Of a stretch of 51,257 nucleotides of DNA, positions 1 through 8,272 are shown in pieces. This DNA is from an uncultured Lachnospiraceae bacterium (GTDB lineage: Bacteria; Bacillota; Clostridia; Lachnospirales; Lachnospiraceae): positions 1-51,257 of the forward strand of contig CAKNMY010000007.1 in assembly GCA_930989745.1 (NCBI GenBank), in the 5' to 3' direction. The notes beneath the pieces are model-generated. The model made no database searches. It was not told the origin of the DNA and saw nothing but the letters and a program-made list of their open reading frames with translations. The position numbers and the translations under genes are program-made. Positions within the stretch are counted from its first letter, which is position 1. Each line of letters begins with the position of its first letter.

Positions 1-3
1 CAT
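1..3 (-). CDS. start codon of a gene continuing past the left edge
   Basis: The complement of bases 1-3 is ATG, preceded at a 6-base spacing by a perfect AAGGAGG ribosome site (complement of 10-16). Upstream is a -10-like TATAAT (36-41) and the terminator of the histidine kinase gene (138-159), so this gene has its own transcription start. Only the first codon is inside the window, so its product cannot be read. Because it follows a YesM/YesN pair, a sugar-transport gene is a reasonable guess, but nothing here shows it. Confidence 0.6.
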
Positions 4-35
4 CTCGTTCCTCCTTGTTTTCTTTTTCTGAATTC

Positions 36-41
36 ATTATA
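36..41 (-). promoter_or_regulatory. -10 element of the gene at the left edge
   Basis: The minus strand reads TATAAT here, about 20 bases upstream of the AAGGAGG site. No good -35 is seen at 17 bases (the hexamer there is TTCTTT-like), so the promoter may need an activator such as the adjacent AraC-type response regulator. Confidence 0.4.
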
Positions 42-130
42 TTAAAAATTAAGAAGAAAAAGAATGGCACAAAACTGATAAAATGTGTAACAAATTTGAC
101 CTGTATCTTAAAAAAGCTAATTGTCCCAAT

Positions 131-159
131 GCAAAAAGGACCGCGCATCTGCGCGGTCC
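131..159 (-). terminator. rho-independent terminator after the histidine kinase
   Basis: A perfect 9-bp stem GGACCGCGC/GCGCGGTCC (138-146 with 151-159), loop of 4, is followed on the minus strand by TTTTTGC. It lies 15 bases beyond the kinase stop codon. Confidence 0.9.
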
Positions 160-173
160 ACCCTGTCATTTTT

Positions 174-1937
174 CTATACTTTTTCCCTAATTTCCGGGAA
201 ACGGATCGTCACTTTTGTTCCAAATCCTTCCCTGCTCTCCAGAAATACGCCGTACTCTTGGCCAAAATATAGGCGTATCCTCTGATTTACGTTTGCCAGT
301 CCAATATGTCTGCTTTCTTTGATCATTTCACTATCCATGGACTCCCGCAGCTTTCGGATTTCTTCCCCACTCATTCCCAAACCGTTATCCTCCACAGTGA
401 GCTCTACGATTCCTTCGCTGATTTTCCCTCCTATATTAATCTTACCCTTCCCACTTAAATATTTGACCCCATGATAAATAGCATTTTCCAATACTGGCTG
501 CAGAATGACTCTCACTGTTTTACATTCATACAACTCCCCTGGAATTTCCCACACCACCTCGTACTTATCCTCATAACGTATATTCTGGATATCAATATAA
601 TAGCGGCAGTGCTCGATCTCCTGCGCCAGAGGAATAATGGAATCCGTATTTTCCAGCGTCATGCGCAGTATCTGGGAAAGAGCGCCTGTCATCTCAGAAA
701 TCTTGTTATCGCCTCCCAAAAGTCCGACAGCAATCCAGTTAATTGTATCCAACGTATTATTCAGAAAATGCGGATTGATCTGAGACTGCAGAGCCACAGC
801 CTGAGCCTTTTTCAACAGGCGGACACGTTCGGAGAGCTCCTCATCCACATCCCGTTTTATATTTGCTGTTCGCTGTATGGATGAGAGAATGTATTCCAGC
901 TCATCTTTTTCCTGAAACAACTCTTCCTCCCCTATCAGCACATTTTTATTTTCCCGTATTGCCCCCATGATCACTTCGATGGGCCGAAAAAGCCTCACGG
1001 AAATCCACGCAGACAGCAACAGTGTAATGGCCAGCATAATCAGGATTAAAGATAATAGCATTTTCTTTACTGTGCTCAGTTCTCCCTCGGTATCTCTGCT
1101 CGCCAGGCTGGTAATTACCTCTGCAGAGGAATCCGGCATTTTGCGAGTTGTTAAGACATATCCCTCTCCAAAATAAGATTTATCACCATCAATATGAGAT
1201 ATTCCTGGGATTCTGGAACGTTCTTTTCCGATCCATTCCTCATCGTTAGAGTAAAGAATCTGCTCTCCGTTCGTCAGAAATATCAAATCCCCCTCGGGAA
1301 TACTGAACTCTCTGTTCAAAGCTTCCAAATCAAAATTCATTACAGCTACTCCGCTGTCCATGGCGCCGTATCGTATAGGCAAAAATAGGGAAAGTTGCTT
1401 TTCATCAAATCCATTCAGACTGCTTTCTGTAAGAATAAGATCACTTTCTCCATCCTTATACTTCAGCCATGCATCCAGGCAGTCTCGCTCAGGAAATGAC
1501 GTAAACTCCGAGAAACTTTCTGCTGATATTACGCGATTATTGTTATATGAATAAATATAAATGCTTCTAATATAATCTTTGGAAATCAATGGCATCCTTA
1601 TCAAATCCTGAATAGTTCTTATACGATAGTTAAACTGCCGAAGTTCTTCCGTGTCATACATATACAGCTCTACATCAGAATTAAATCCAATATATACGAG
1701 CTCCGATTGAGCGTCCTGCAGGATTCTTTGAAAATCATTGTAGGCATCCATAGTGATTTTTTCACTGTAACTTCTCTGATCATTCTCCTGCATGCTGCCA
1801 TAGGCATAGTATGCGATCACTGCTGCCCCCGTCAGCGGTACAATGATCAACGCAATCAGAAGTGCCATATTTTTAAACAGTAAGCTGTTGAATTTATAAT
1901 TTCGAAGATAACTGAGGATTTTCCTATCAACTCTCAT
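174..1937 (-). CDS. YesM-type sensor histidine kinase
   Basis: A membrane sensor kinase of the LytS/YesM group (587 aa). From the start used here it has a TM helix at about 24-44, a large extracytoplasmic sensing region, a second TM at about 292-312, a HAMP region, the His-kinase box QINPHFLNN with phospho-acceptor His about 390, and an HATPase domain with N-box VLENAIYHG (about 483-490) and G-box DNGLGM (about 517-522). The start at 1937 (MRVDRK) is chosen because the longer version would reach further into the upstream gene; even so it overlaps that gene's end by 11 bases. Family knowledge: such kinases phosphorylate a YesN-type AraC response regulator and often control sugar ABC importers. 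Its cognate regulator, immediately upstream, is frameshifted. Confidence 0.93.
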   Translation of the reverse strand: MRVDRKILSYLRNYKFNSLLFKNMALLIALIIVPLTGAAVIAYYAYGSMQENDQRSYSEKITMDAYNDFQRILQDAQSELVYIGFNSDVELYMYDTEELRQFNYRIRTIQDLIRMPLISKDYIRSIYIYSYNNNRVISAESFSEFTSFPERDCLDAWLKYKDGESDLILTESSLNGFDEKQLSLFLPIRYGAMDSGVAVMNFDLEALNREFSIPEGDLIFLTNGEQILYSNDEEWIGKERSRIPGISHIDGDKSYFGEGYVLTTRKMPDSSAEVITSLASRDTEGELSTVKKMLLSLILIMLAITLLLSAWISVRLFRPIEVIMGAIRENKNVLIGEEELFQEKDELEYILSSIQRTANIKRDVDEELSERVRLLKKAQAVALQSQINPHFLNNTLDTINWIAVGLLGGDNKISEMTGALSQILRMTLENTDSIIPLAQEIEHCRYYIDIQNIRYEDKYEVVWEIPGELYECKTVRVILQPVLENAIYHGVKYLSGKGKINIGGKISEGIVELTVEDNGLGMSGEEIRKLRESMDSEMIKESRHIGLANVNQRIRLYFGQEYGVFLESREGFGTKVTIRFPEIREKV

Positions 1938-2814
1938 CTTGCTTTCCGCCAATTTGCAGCACCTTCCCTCTGTATTCACTAGGATTCATCCCTGTCTGCA
2001 TCCGAAACAGCCTCGCAAAGTATCGGGGAGTCTTATATCCCAGAATCTCGCTGACCTGATACGTCTTATACTGCGGGTCTTTCAGCAGTTCCACTGCCTT
2101 TTCCATCTTTTTCTTTGTCACATACTGACTGAAACTCTCCCCTGTCTGTTTTTTGAACAGCCGGCTCAGATACGCGGGACAAATATAGAGCATATTTGCA
2201 ATTTCCTCCTGGGAGATATCACGACAAATATTTTCTTTTATATACTTTTTAGCCTTTGTCACAAGGCTGTTCGTATCGTAATATTCCTTTTTCTCCTCCG
2301 CAATCCGAATACGGTCAAAAATTCTGCTGCAGTATTGACGGATTTCTTCTCCTGTCTTCATGGAAAGCAGAGCGCCGTAACTGATATACGGTTGGAGAGA
2401 ATGATACAGTTTTTCATTTACATCCCGTATCAATTCATACATCGTAGACACAATCCCAATCATTTCATTATTTCTCACCGATGCGGGTACCTGTTCCAGT
2501 TCCGTCACAATACTTTCAAAAATTTTCTGCGCTGTTCCGATATTTCCAATGGAAATGTTGGACATAATCAATTTCTTCTGTTCTTCAATCCTTCGATTTC
2601 CCTCTCCATTTTTCTGCCTCTCTCGCTTTGGCACAGCGTTTCCCAGTTCATAGACAGAACTCCAACAGCATACAAGCTCCCAGCCGCACTCAAAGCAAAA
2701 GCTCTGGGAAATTTCCCGTACAAGCTCCTTTACATCTTCTTCCGGGCTGTCCTTTCCCTCCGCTTCCGGTGCTCGGATACCTGTTAACTCTATGAATCCC
2801 CCTGACTTATACAC
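1927..2814 (-). CDS. AraC-type DNA-binding fragment (C-terminal half of yesN)
   Basis: 295 aa from a GTG codon. The last about 105 residues are a two-helix-turn-helix AraC domain (first HTH around ISQEEIANML and AYLSRLFK, second around YQVSEILGYK and YFARLFR). The preceding part resembles the degenerate middle domain of YesN regulators. There is no ribosome site before the GTG, so independent translation is doubtful. If made, it could be a constitutive, phosphorylation-independent DNA binder. Confidence 0.7.
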   Translation of the reverse strand: MYKSGGFIELTGIRAPEAEGKDSPEEDVKELVREISQSFCFECGWELVCCWSSVYELGNAVPKRERQKNGEGNRRIEEQKKLIMSNISIGNIGTAQKIFESIVTELEQVPASVRNNEMIGIVSTMYELIRDVNEKLYHSLQPYISYGALLSMKTGEEIRQYCSRIFDRIRIAEEKKEYYDTNSLVTKAKKYIKENICRDISQEEIANMLYICPAYLSRLFKKQTGESFSQYVTKKKMEKAVELLKDPQYKTYQVSEILGYKTPRYFARLFRMQTGMNPSEYRGKVLQIGGKQDES

Positions 2815-3487
2815 AATGTGATAGAAATATTTTTAGAAAATTCTTTAAATTCTCCTCCAGCTGATCCTGATTATATTGCCATACATCAGAAATAAATTTT
2901 TCATAACTGCGAATCTGCAGGTCTACCAGAAAGCAATCACTTTTTTCAGGATTCAGCCGTGGATACAGTATGTTTATTCTGGTGCTGATATACTGTTTTC
3001 TGTCCGCTACACCGCCAAGGATCAAATCCGTAAAAAAGCGCTCTTCCAAAAGCGGAATAGCCTCATCCATACGTTCCTGACGGGATTTTTCCTTTTCTCT
3101 TAGCTCCATCTCCTGGTCAAGCTGGATTTTAATCTTTTCAAATGTCTCCACAATCTGCGACACATTAGCCGGTTTCAGAAGATAATTAGTAGCTCCAAAA
3201 CGCATCCCCTTTACAGCCAGTTCAAATTCCTGGTATCCGCTGAGCAGAACTACTTTACAGGGAAGCTTATGTTCATACACATACTGCGCCACATCGAGAC
3301 CGGAGGCATGAACCATCTTAATATCCGTCAGGATCACATCTGGAACAATTTCCTCAAGAAATTCCAGAATCTCTCTGCCGTCAGAAAAAATTGCCTCTAC
3401 CTCAAATCCCAGCGATTCCCATTTCACCATGTTTTTTAACCCCATACGGATAATCTTCTCATCATCCGCAATTACCAGCTTATACAT
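2807..3487 (-). CDS. response regulator receiver fragment (N-terminal half of yesN)
   Basis: 226 aa. CheY-like receiver with acidic pair D8-D9, phospho-acceptor D55 (ILTDIKM), S83 and K105 (YLLKPAN), followed by the linker helix typical of YesN proteins. The ribosome site AAAGGAG lies before the ATG, 29 bases after the DHHW gene, so it is probably co-transcribed with the acylation operon upstream. It ends abruptly at a TAA just after the frameshift and has no DNA-binding domain in this frame. Confidence 0.8.
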   Translation of the reverse strand: MYKLVIADDEKIIRMGLKNMVKWESLGFEVEAIFSDGREILEFLEEIVPDVILTDIKMVHASGLDVAQYVYEHKLPCKVVLLSGYQEFELAVKGMRFGATNYLLKPANVSQIVETFEKIKIQLDQEMELREKEKSRQERMDEAIPLLEERFFTDLILGGVADRKQYISTRINILYPRLNPEKSDCFLVDLQIRSYEKFISDVWQYNQDQLEENLKNFLKIFLSHCV

Positions 3488-3516
3488 CGCTCCCTCTCCT
3501 TTTTCTAAATCCGTAC

Positions 3517-4686
3517 TTACTCTTTGAGCACCCCGCTCAAACTGTTGTCTGTAAAAAACGTGTTGCCATTGTATAAAAACAGTACATCCGTGATGTCATT
3601 TTCCTCTATCAGCGTCTGCACATCTCCGTAGTAGTAGCGGGGATCCACCACCTCGATCTGCCGGAAGCTGGACACCAGAAACGGAATCATACAGTTTGCG
3701 TAGGAGTCCTTGAAGATCAGAAGCTTTCTCTGCGAATCCGAGACTGTCTGTATATCCAGAAGCGGGCTGTTTCCTCCGAGAAAGACGCCGTACTTGTCTC
3801 TCTCGTTCAGCTTGTCCGTGTGGTACAGGGACGCCGTTTTTTCCCCGGCCTCCACATCATATACCACAAGGCCCGTGTCCTGGCCATCCTCCGGCAGATA
3901 TGCATAAATCGTTTCTTTCGCTCTTCTCTCATAGCCGCTCTTTGCAGACAATGTCCCTTGAAAATCATTTGTCACCGCATACGGCTTCAGAGGCGTGATA
4001 TACGTCTCGTCAAGCTGCATGACGTCTCTGAGGCCTTCAAAGACGTAGGATGCTGCCAGGGATGTCCAGTGGTGATCCGTGTGGTAATAAATCTCCTCAT
4101 CCTTATGTTCCTGCAGTACTCCAAGCGCGTCGACCCACTGAATACTTTCGGAGAGCTCCTGCTGCACGCCGGCGAACTGTTTCTCCTGGTCCTCCGTAAC
4201 CGCAAAGGCCGGAAGCTTTTCCTTCCAGACCTGAGCAGCGTTGGGAGCCAGAAGAAAATAGAAGTTTATCCCCTCATTCCTGGCTGCGAAGTTATTGATC
4301 TCCTCCAGGTTTTCCGCCACGTTTTTCCCGCTGTCATCGGACAGTTCTTCCATCAGGACCCCGTCTTCTCCCAGAAATACCCCGTTGGATTCCCGCTTTC
4401 CCAGAAGCAGCTCCATTCCGGTCTTAATCTCCATCCAGGTGTCGCGTCCCGCGAACTGGTCAGCCTGATACGTCTCATATTTTTCCATATAGCTTCCGTC
4501 AGCGATCCCGCTGATCGAAACTGACGGCTTCTGCTCCAGCATCCGGTTCTCTGTCTCAGAGTATTCCCTGTCCTTTTTGATCAGATTGCCCGCTGAGAAC
4601 CCGAAGACAACTGCCGCGAAGAGAAGCGTTATGATTCTGTATATCATTCTCTTTGCTCTTCTATATTTCTGTTTTCTGCTCATCAT
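3517..4686 (-). CDS. DHHW family O-acetylation protein (AlgX/AlgJ-like)
   Basis: 389 aa with one N-terminal TM helix (about 14-34) and an extracytoplasmic domain. The name-giving DHHW is at 204-207 (YYHTDHHWTS) and a GDS-like block FKDSYAN lies near residue 343, so the fold resembles SGNH-type acetyltransferases such as AlgX/AlgJ. Family role: transfer of acyl groups, exported by an MBOAT partner, onto a cell-surface polymer. The MBOAT gene is 20 bases upstream in the same operon. The start is the first of two ATGs, with GAGGG seven bases before it. The polymer acted on is not evident. Confidence 0.88.
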   Translation of the reverse strand: MMSRKQKYRRAKRMIYRIITLLFAAVVFGFSAGNLIKKDREYSETENRMLEQKPSVSISGIADGSYMEKYETYQADQFAGRDTWMEIKTGMELLLGKRESNGVFLGEDGVLMEELSDDSGKNVAENLEEINNFAARNEGINFYFLLAPNAAQVWKEKLPAFAVTEDQEKQFAGVQQELSESIQWVDALGVLQEHKDEEIYYHTDHHWTSLAASYVFEGLRDVMQLDETYITPLKPYAVTNDFQGTLSAKSGYERRAKETIYAYLPEDGQDTGLVVYDVEAGEKTASLYHTDKLNERDKYGVFLGGNSPLLDIQTVSDSQRKLLIFKDSYANCMIPFLVSSFRQIEVVDPRYYYGDVQTLIEENDITDVLFLYNGNTFFTDNSLSGVLKE

Positions 4687-4706
4687 ATGTTCGCCCTCTG
4701 TATCTG

Positions 4707-6110
4707 TTAAAACCTGAAATACAAAAACGGATTATACGTATCCGTTACCAGGCATGCCACACACAGCAGCAGCATGGCCGTATACGTCACACACTGCACT
4801 GCGATCCGGATGGCCTGTCTGTCTCCGCCTATTTTCTGGAAAATTTTGTGCACCCACGGCCCGGAACCTGCCGCCAGGATCAGGAGCATCGCCAGATTGG
4901 ACATCAGAAGATAAATCCCTTCCGCGTCAGCTGCCGGAACTCCGATTCCCACCATATTTCCCAGGTATGTCAGCGCTCCCGAGAGTGTGGGACTGAAGAA
5001 CAGCACCCATCCGATCATAACCAGCAGCATTGTACAGACCCGCCGCACCAAAACAGGGATTCGTTCCATAACATCTGCCAGAAGGTATTTCTCCGTCATG
5101 AGGATCAGTCCATAGTAAACTCCCCATGCCACAAAATTCCAGCTCGCCCCATGCCAGAGTCCTGTCAGAAGCCACACGGCCATAATGTTGCGAATGTGCT
5201 TCGGTTTTGTGGTTCTGTTTCCTCCCAGAGGAATATAGACATAGTCCCGGAACCAGGAACTCAGCGAGATATGCCATCTTCTCCAGAATTCCGTCACACT
5301 TCCCGAAATATACGGATAGTCAAAGTTTTTCATAAACTCAAATCCAAACATTCTTCCAAGGCCGATCGCCATGTCTGAGTATCCGCTGAAGTCAAAGTAT
5401 ATCTGGAATGTGTAAGCCAGACATCCCAGCCATGCGCTGAGCGCGGACATCTCTCCCTGCGGCATCGCGGAAACGACGTCAAAAAGTCCTCCGATCATAT
5501 TTGCCAGAAGAACTTTTTTGCCCAGTCCGCGGATAAAATACACCGTTCCGCTTCCGAATTTTTCCCAGGTAACCGTCCGGCTTTTCAGCTGCCGGTCAAT
5601 ATCCGCGTACTGCACGATCGGACCCGCTATGAGCTGCGGAAACATCGTTACATACAGTCCGAAAGAAATCAGATTTTTCTGCGCGTGTACTTTTCTTCGA
5701 TACACGTCGATCAGGTAGGACAAAATCTGAAATGTATAAAAGGAGATTCCTACCGGCAGCGCCAGATCCGGCCATGGAATATCGACAGGAAGAAGCGCGT
5801 TCAGATTGCCCACGAGAAATCCTGAATACTTGAAAAAGCCCAGAAGCCCTATATTCACCGCAACGGCAAAAATCAACGCTTTTTTGGCCCCCTGGTTTCT
5901 CTTTAATTTCAGTTCAATTTCCATACCGCAGATATAATTAAATCCAATGGAAAGAAGCATGAGGAAAAGATACACCGGTTCTCCCCATGCGTAGAAAATC
6001 AGGCTTGCCGCCAGCAAAACCGGATTCTTCGCTGCCCGGGGTACGAGAAAATAGAATATCAGCACCAGGGGCAAAAATGTAAAAAGAAATACTAAACTTG
6101 AAAATACCAT
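4707..6110 (-). CDS. MBOAT family O-acyltransferase (AlgI/DltB/PatA-like)
   Basis: 467-aa polytopic membrane protein of normal MBOAT length. Key residues seen: the conserved block EFWRRWHISLSSW (His 280) followed by IPLGG, and the catalytic motif LTGLWHGASW (His 320). Family role: moves acyl groups, usually acetyl from acetyl-CoA, across the membrane for O-acylation of polysaccharide or teichoic acid. It sits between a DUF4358 gene (9 bases upstream) and the DHHW gene (20 bases downstream), the standard set in Lachnospiraceae. The ATG has TAGGAGG at good spacing. No dlt genes are present, so D-alanylation is unlikely. Confidence 0.95.
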   Translation of the reverse strand: MVFSSLVFLFTFLPLVLIFYFLVPRAAKNPVLLAASLIFYAWGEPVYLFLMLLSIGFNYICGMEIELKLKRNQGAKKALIFAVAVNIGLLGFFKYSGFLVGNLNALLPVDIPWPDLALPVGISFYTFQILSYLIDVYRRKVHAQKNLISFGLYVTMFPQLIAGPIVQYADIDRQLKSRTVTWEKFGSGTVYFIRGLGKKVLLANMIGGLFDVVSAMPQGEMSALSAWLGCLAYTFQIYFDFSGYSDMAIGLGRMFGFEFMKNFDYPYISGSVTEFWRRWHISLSSWFRDYVYIPLGGNRTTKPKHIRNIMAVWLLTGLWHGASWNFVAWGVYYGLILMTEKYLLADVMERIPVLVRRVCTMLLVMIGWVLFFSPTLSGALTYLGNMVGIGVPAADAEGIYLLMSNLAMLLILAAGSGPWVHKIFQKIGGDRQAIRIAVQCVTYTAMLLLCVACLVTDTYNPFLYFRF

Positions 6111-6119
6111 AGCTTCCTC

Positions 6120-6602
6120 CTATAACGCCGCCATAAATGCCTGTCTTATTTCGTCCGCGTCAGGAGCGACCACCATCAGGAAGAGGTTGCCCTTTTTCAG
6201 AAGCACCGCGTCCTTCAGCAGCTTGGTCTGCTCTTCCCCGTATCCCTGGAAGCTCTGAATCTGCGTCTCTATCCGCTCTTCAGCCGCTTCCTGGATCGCC
6301 TGCATCTTGCTCTCATCCTCGGTCCGAACGAGAAGAAGCTCCTCCACTGCCATCGTCTCATTCGAATAATAGGAACAGATCTCTTCGTAATCGTTTTTAT
6401 TCAGCCCGTACAGCTTCTTAAAATCCCGCTCATTGGTCTCCTGCATCGCCTCCGTGTCAGCCACTGCCAGCACTGCGTCCCGAATCTGATCAAACGGGGC
6501 AGAGCTTCCTCTGTTCATCACCAGAATCAATACAATATACAGCGCCAGAACGCACAGCAGCAGATATTTCCACCTTTCCAGCTTATATATCTTCTTTTTC
6601 AT
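6120..6602 (-). CDS. DUF4358 domain-containing membrane-anchored protein
   Basis: 160 aa: short basic N-terminus, one TM helix (about 13-30), then an extracytoplasmic domain. I recognise it as DUF4358-like from sequence character and from its place between the SGNH hydrolase and MBOAT genes. Its start overlaps the SGNH stop as ATGA, which implies translational coupling. No catalytic motif is visible; it may be an accessory subunit of the acylation machinery (inference). Confidence 0.8.
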   Translation of the reverse strand: MKKKIYKLERWKYLLLCVLALYIVLILVMNRGSSAPFDQIRDAVLAVADTEAMQETNERDFKKLYGLNKNDYEEICSYYSNETMAVEELLLVRTEDESKMQAIQEAAEERIETQIQSFQGYGEEQTKLLKDAVLLKKGNLFLMVVAPDADEIRQAFMAAL

Positions 6603-7354
6603 ATCTCGGCAACCTCCGCCATCCTATCCACCCAGAGCGGATAAAATGCGGCCGTCAGATGCTCGCCGTCCGGTTCATACAGGTCATCTTCCGCCAGGTC
6701 TCCCACTTCCACGCATCCGACGCCTTCCGACTCACAGAGTTCGCGGATCGCCTGATTGTAGTCCTCAATCCTGGACAGCCCCGGATTCTCCTCAAGGGCG
6801 CTCTCCTGCACCGGCAGAATCGTATTCAGGAAGATTCTGCTGTTCGGCAGGCCTTCTTTCAGTTTGTCGATTACTTCCGAATACTCTTCCTTAAACAGCT
6901 CCGTATCTCCCCCGGTGGCTCCGATATCATTTAACCCGTAACTTAAAAATACTGTCTCCGGATTCAGCTGGATTGCTTCTTCCACATACGGATCTGCCTC
7001 TGTCAGTTCAATGCCGATCTGGGCAAGCACTTTTGAACCATCCAGGATCTCATATTCTTCCAGGCCCTGTGTTCTGGAATCTCCCAGGATCACCGCGGTC
7101 CTCATCTTTTCGTTCGGCGTGCGGTTCTGCCACTCTTCCGTCGCCATCAGCTCTTCTTTATCCCTTTTTCTGATAAGCTCCTCTACCGCGGTCACATCTC
7201 TCTCTTCCATGCTCTGGAGCCGTATCATCCCTTCCTCTGTCTTGGGAAGCTCCTTCCCGCTTCCCGAAACCCCTGCAATAATCAGACATACTGCCGCTCC
7301 CGCAGCACATGCAATATACACTCCTGTTCTTTTCTTCTTTTTTTTCTTTCGCAT
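6599..7354 (-). CDS. SGNH/GDSL hydrolase family protein
   Basis: 251 aa with an N-terminal stretch of lysines and a TM anchor (about 11-31), then an extracytoplasmic SGNH domain. Block I ILGDSRTQG (Ser 93), block III YGLND (Asn 142) and block V DGEH (Asp 229, His 232) give the Ser-Asp-His set. Role: esterase or O-acyltransferase acting with the MBOAT/DHHW proteins, setting or removing acyl groups on a surface polymer. The start at 7354 has GGGAG upstream; a longer reading would run into tetR. It lies 25 bases after tetR in the same direction. Confidence 0.88.
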   Translation of the reverse strand: MRKKKKKKRTGVYIACAAGAAVCLIIAGVSGSGKELPKTEEGMIRLQSMEERDVTAVEELIRKRDKEELMATEEWQNRTPNEKMRTAVILGDSRTQGLEEYEILDGSKVLAQIGIELTEADPYVEEAIQLNPETVFLSYGLNDIGATGGDTELFKEEYSEVIDKLKEGLPNSRIFLNTILPVQESALEENPGLSRIEDYNQAIRELCESEGVGCVEVGDLAEDDLYEPDGEHLTAAFYPLWVDRMAEVAEI

Positions 7355-7379
7355 ATCTTTTACACTCCCTTTTCCGGTC

Positions 7380-8000
7380 TTATTCTTTCTCGGCGATTCC
7401 ATACAGCAGGACTTCCACCATGCCGGCAAGTTTTTCCTCATGCATCCCTGCCCGATATTCTATTTCTTCGCCTCTCTCCAGATATCTTCGATGGTAACCG
7501 TTGAACATTTCCTGAAAAATACGAAAATACTCCATCGCCTGCTCCTGTCCGACTCCGTCCCGGAGTTTTGTATGGCTTAATATATTATAAAAGTGGCGTC
7601 TGTTAAACGCCTGAAACTTCCCTTCCCTCTCCTTTACCCGGTCTTTCAGATGCGCCGGGCACTGAAACATCACGAAGAAAAAAATATTCTGAAAATCGGG
7701 ATGTTCTTCAAAAAACATATGTCGCACCCGCATATATTCTTCTATAATCCCCTTTGCATTTTTTTTCTCTCTCATGCCATCTGCCATAAATTCCGCCATC
7801 GTATCAAAGCAGATCCCCACGCACTCCAGATAGAGCTCGTCTTTATCTTTAAAATGATAGTACAGCCTCCCTTTGGAAATTGCACCATTTCCACATATAT
7901 CGTTGACCGAGGCTTCTGTATAACTTTTCCGCGCGAATTCTCTTATGGCGCTTTCCAGGATTTGATTCCTGCTCTGTTCGTTTTTTTCTTCCCGTTTCAT
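7380..8000 (-). CDS. TetR/AcrR family transcriptional regulator
   Basis: 206 aa. The N-terminal HTH reads FARKSYTEASVNDIC then AISKGRLYYHFKDKDELY, the TetR_N signature; the rest is an all-helical ligand domain. It heads the SGNH-DUF4358-MBOAT-DHHW operon. Its promoter (-35 TTGACC, -10 TATCTT, 8045-8073) is followed at 8017-8032 by a CAGAC-GTCTG inverted repeat, so autorepression of the acylation operon is likely. The ligand is unknown. Start has GGAGGAAAAGG directly before the ATG. Confidence 0.92.
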   Translation of the reverse strand: MKREEKNEQSRNQILESAIREFARKSYTEASVNDICGNGAISKGRLYYHFKDKDELYLECVGICFDTMAEFMADGMREKKNAKGIIEEYMRVRHMFFEEHPDFQNIFFFVMFQCPAHLKDRVKEREGKFQAFNRRHFYNILSHTKLRDGVGQEQAMEYFRIFQEMFNGYHRRYLERGEEIEYRAGMHEEKLAGMVEVLLYGIAEKE

Positions 8001-8016
8001 CCTTTTCCTCCAAATT

Positions 8017-8032
8017 CAGACTGACTGGTCTG
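8017..8032 (-). promoter_or_regulatory. probable TetR operator
   Basis: 16-bp imperfect palindrome CAGACTGACTGGTCTG between the predicted promoter and the tetR ribosome site. Size, position and sequence type fit a TetR-family autoregulatory operator. Confidence 0.5.
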
Positions 8033-8044
8033 TAATTCATAAAT

Positions 8045-8073
8045 AAGATACCAATTTTAACCGCATCGGTCAA
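8045..8073 (-). promoter_or_regulatory. promoter of tetR and the acylation operon
   Basis: -35 TTGACC (8068-8073), 17-base spacer, -10 TATCTT (8045-8050) on the minus strand. It lies about 45 bases before the tetR start and after the MATE terminator. Confidence 0.6.
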
Positions 8074-8124
8074 CATTTTTCGCGCTCTCAAATATTACTT
8101 TTTTATTAAGGTTACGGGCGGAAA

Positions 8125-8171
8125 AAGCACAGAAGCGCGGCGTATGTCTTTTTCCATACGCCGCGCTTCTG
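8125..8171 (-). terminator. terminator after the MATE gene
   Basis: A perfect 17-bp stem CAGAAGCGCGGCGTATG with its complement (8130-8146 and 8155-8171), loop of 8, is followed on the minus strand by TGCTTTTTCC. It ends transcription of the MATE gene and the small ORF behind it. Confidence 0.85.
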
Positions 8172-8187
8172 CTGCTGTTTCTATACG

Positions 8188-8256
8188 TTATCTTCCGCTT
8201 TCGTTCAGAAGCTCCATAAATTCCCCGCCTGTGATCGTTTCCTTCACTTCATGCAT
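8188..8256 (-). CDS. candidate 22-aa small ORF after the MATE gene
   Basis: An ATG-to-TAA frame of 22 codons beginning MHEVKETITGG, 17 bases after the MATE stop. A strong AGGAGG overlaps the MATE stop, but its 12-base distance to the ATG is long. It is followed by the operon terminator. It could be a real micro-protein, a degraded C-terminal scrap of a former gene, or chance. I recognise no family. Confidence 0.3.
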   Translation of the reverse strand: MHEVKETITGGEFMELLNESGR

Positions 8257-8272
8257 AAGATTTATGGACCTC

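Larger units (their letters stand above)
1927..3487 (-). pseudogene. YesN-type response regulator (REC + AraC), frameshifted
   Basis: Two reading frames together make one YesN-type regulator of the usual length (about 520 aa). The first (3487-2807) carries the receiver domain, the second (2814-1927) the middle region and the AraC DNA-binding domain. They overlap by only 8 bases; the second frame begins at a GTG with no ribosome site and is open upstream only to about 2836. Removing one base from the T5 run at 2830-2834 (A5 on the coding strand) would join them with a smooth protein sequence. So the break is a single-base change within about 30 bases. It may be a real mutation, a phase-variable tract or a sequencing error. 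If real, the receiver and DNA-binding domains are uncoupled and the YesM signal is lost. Confidence 0.8.
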
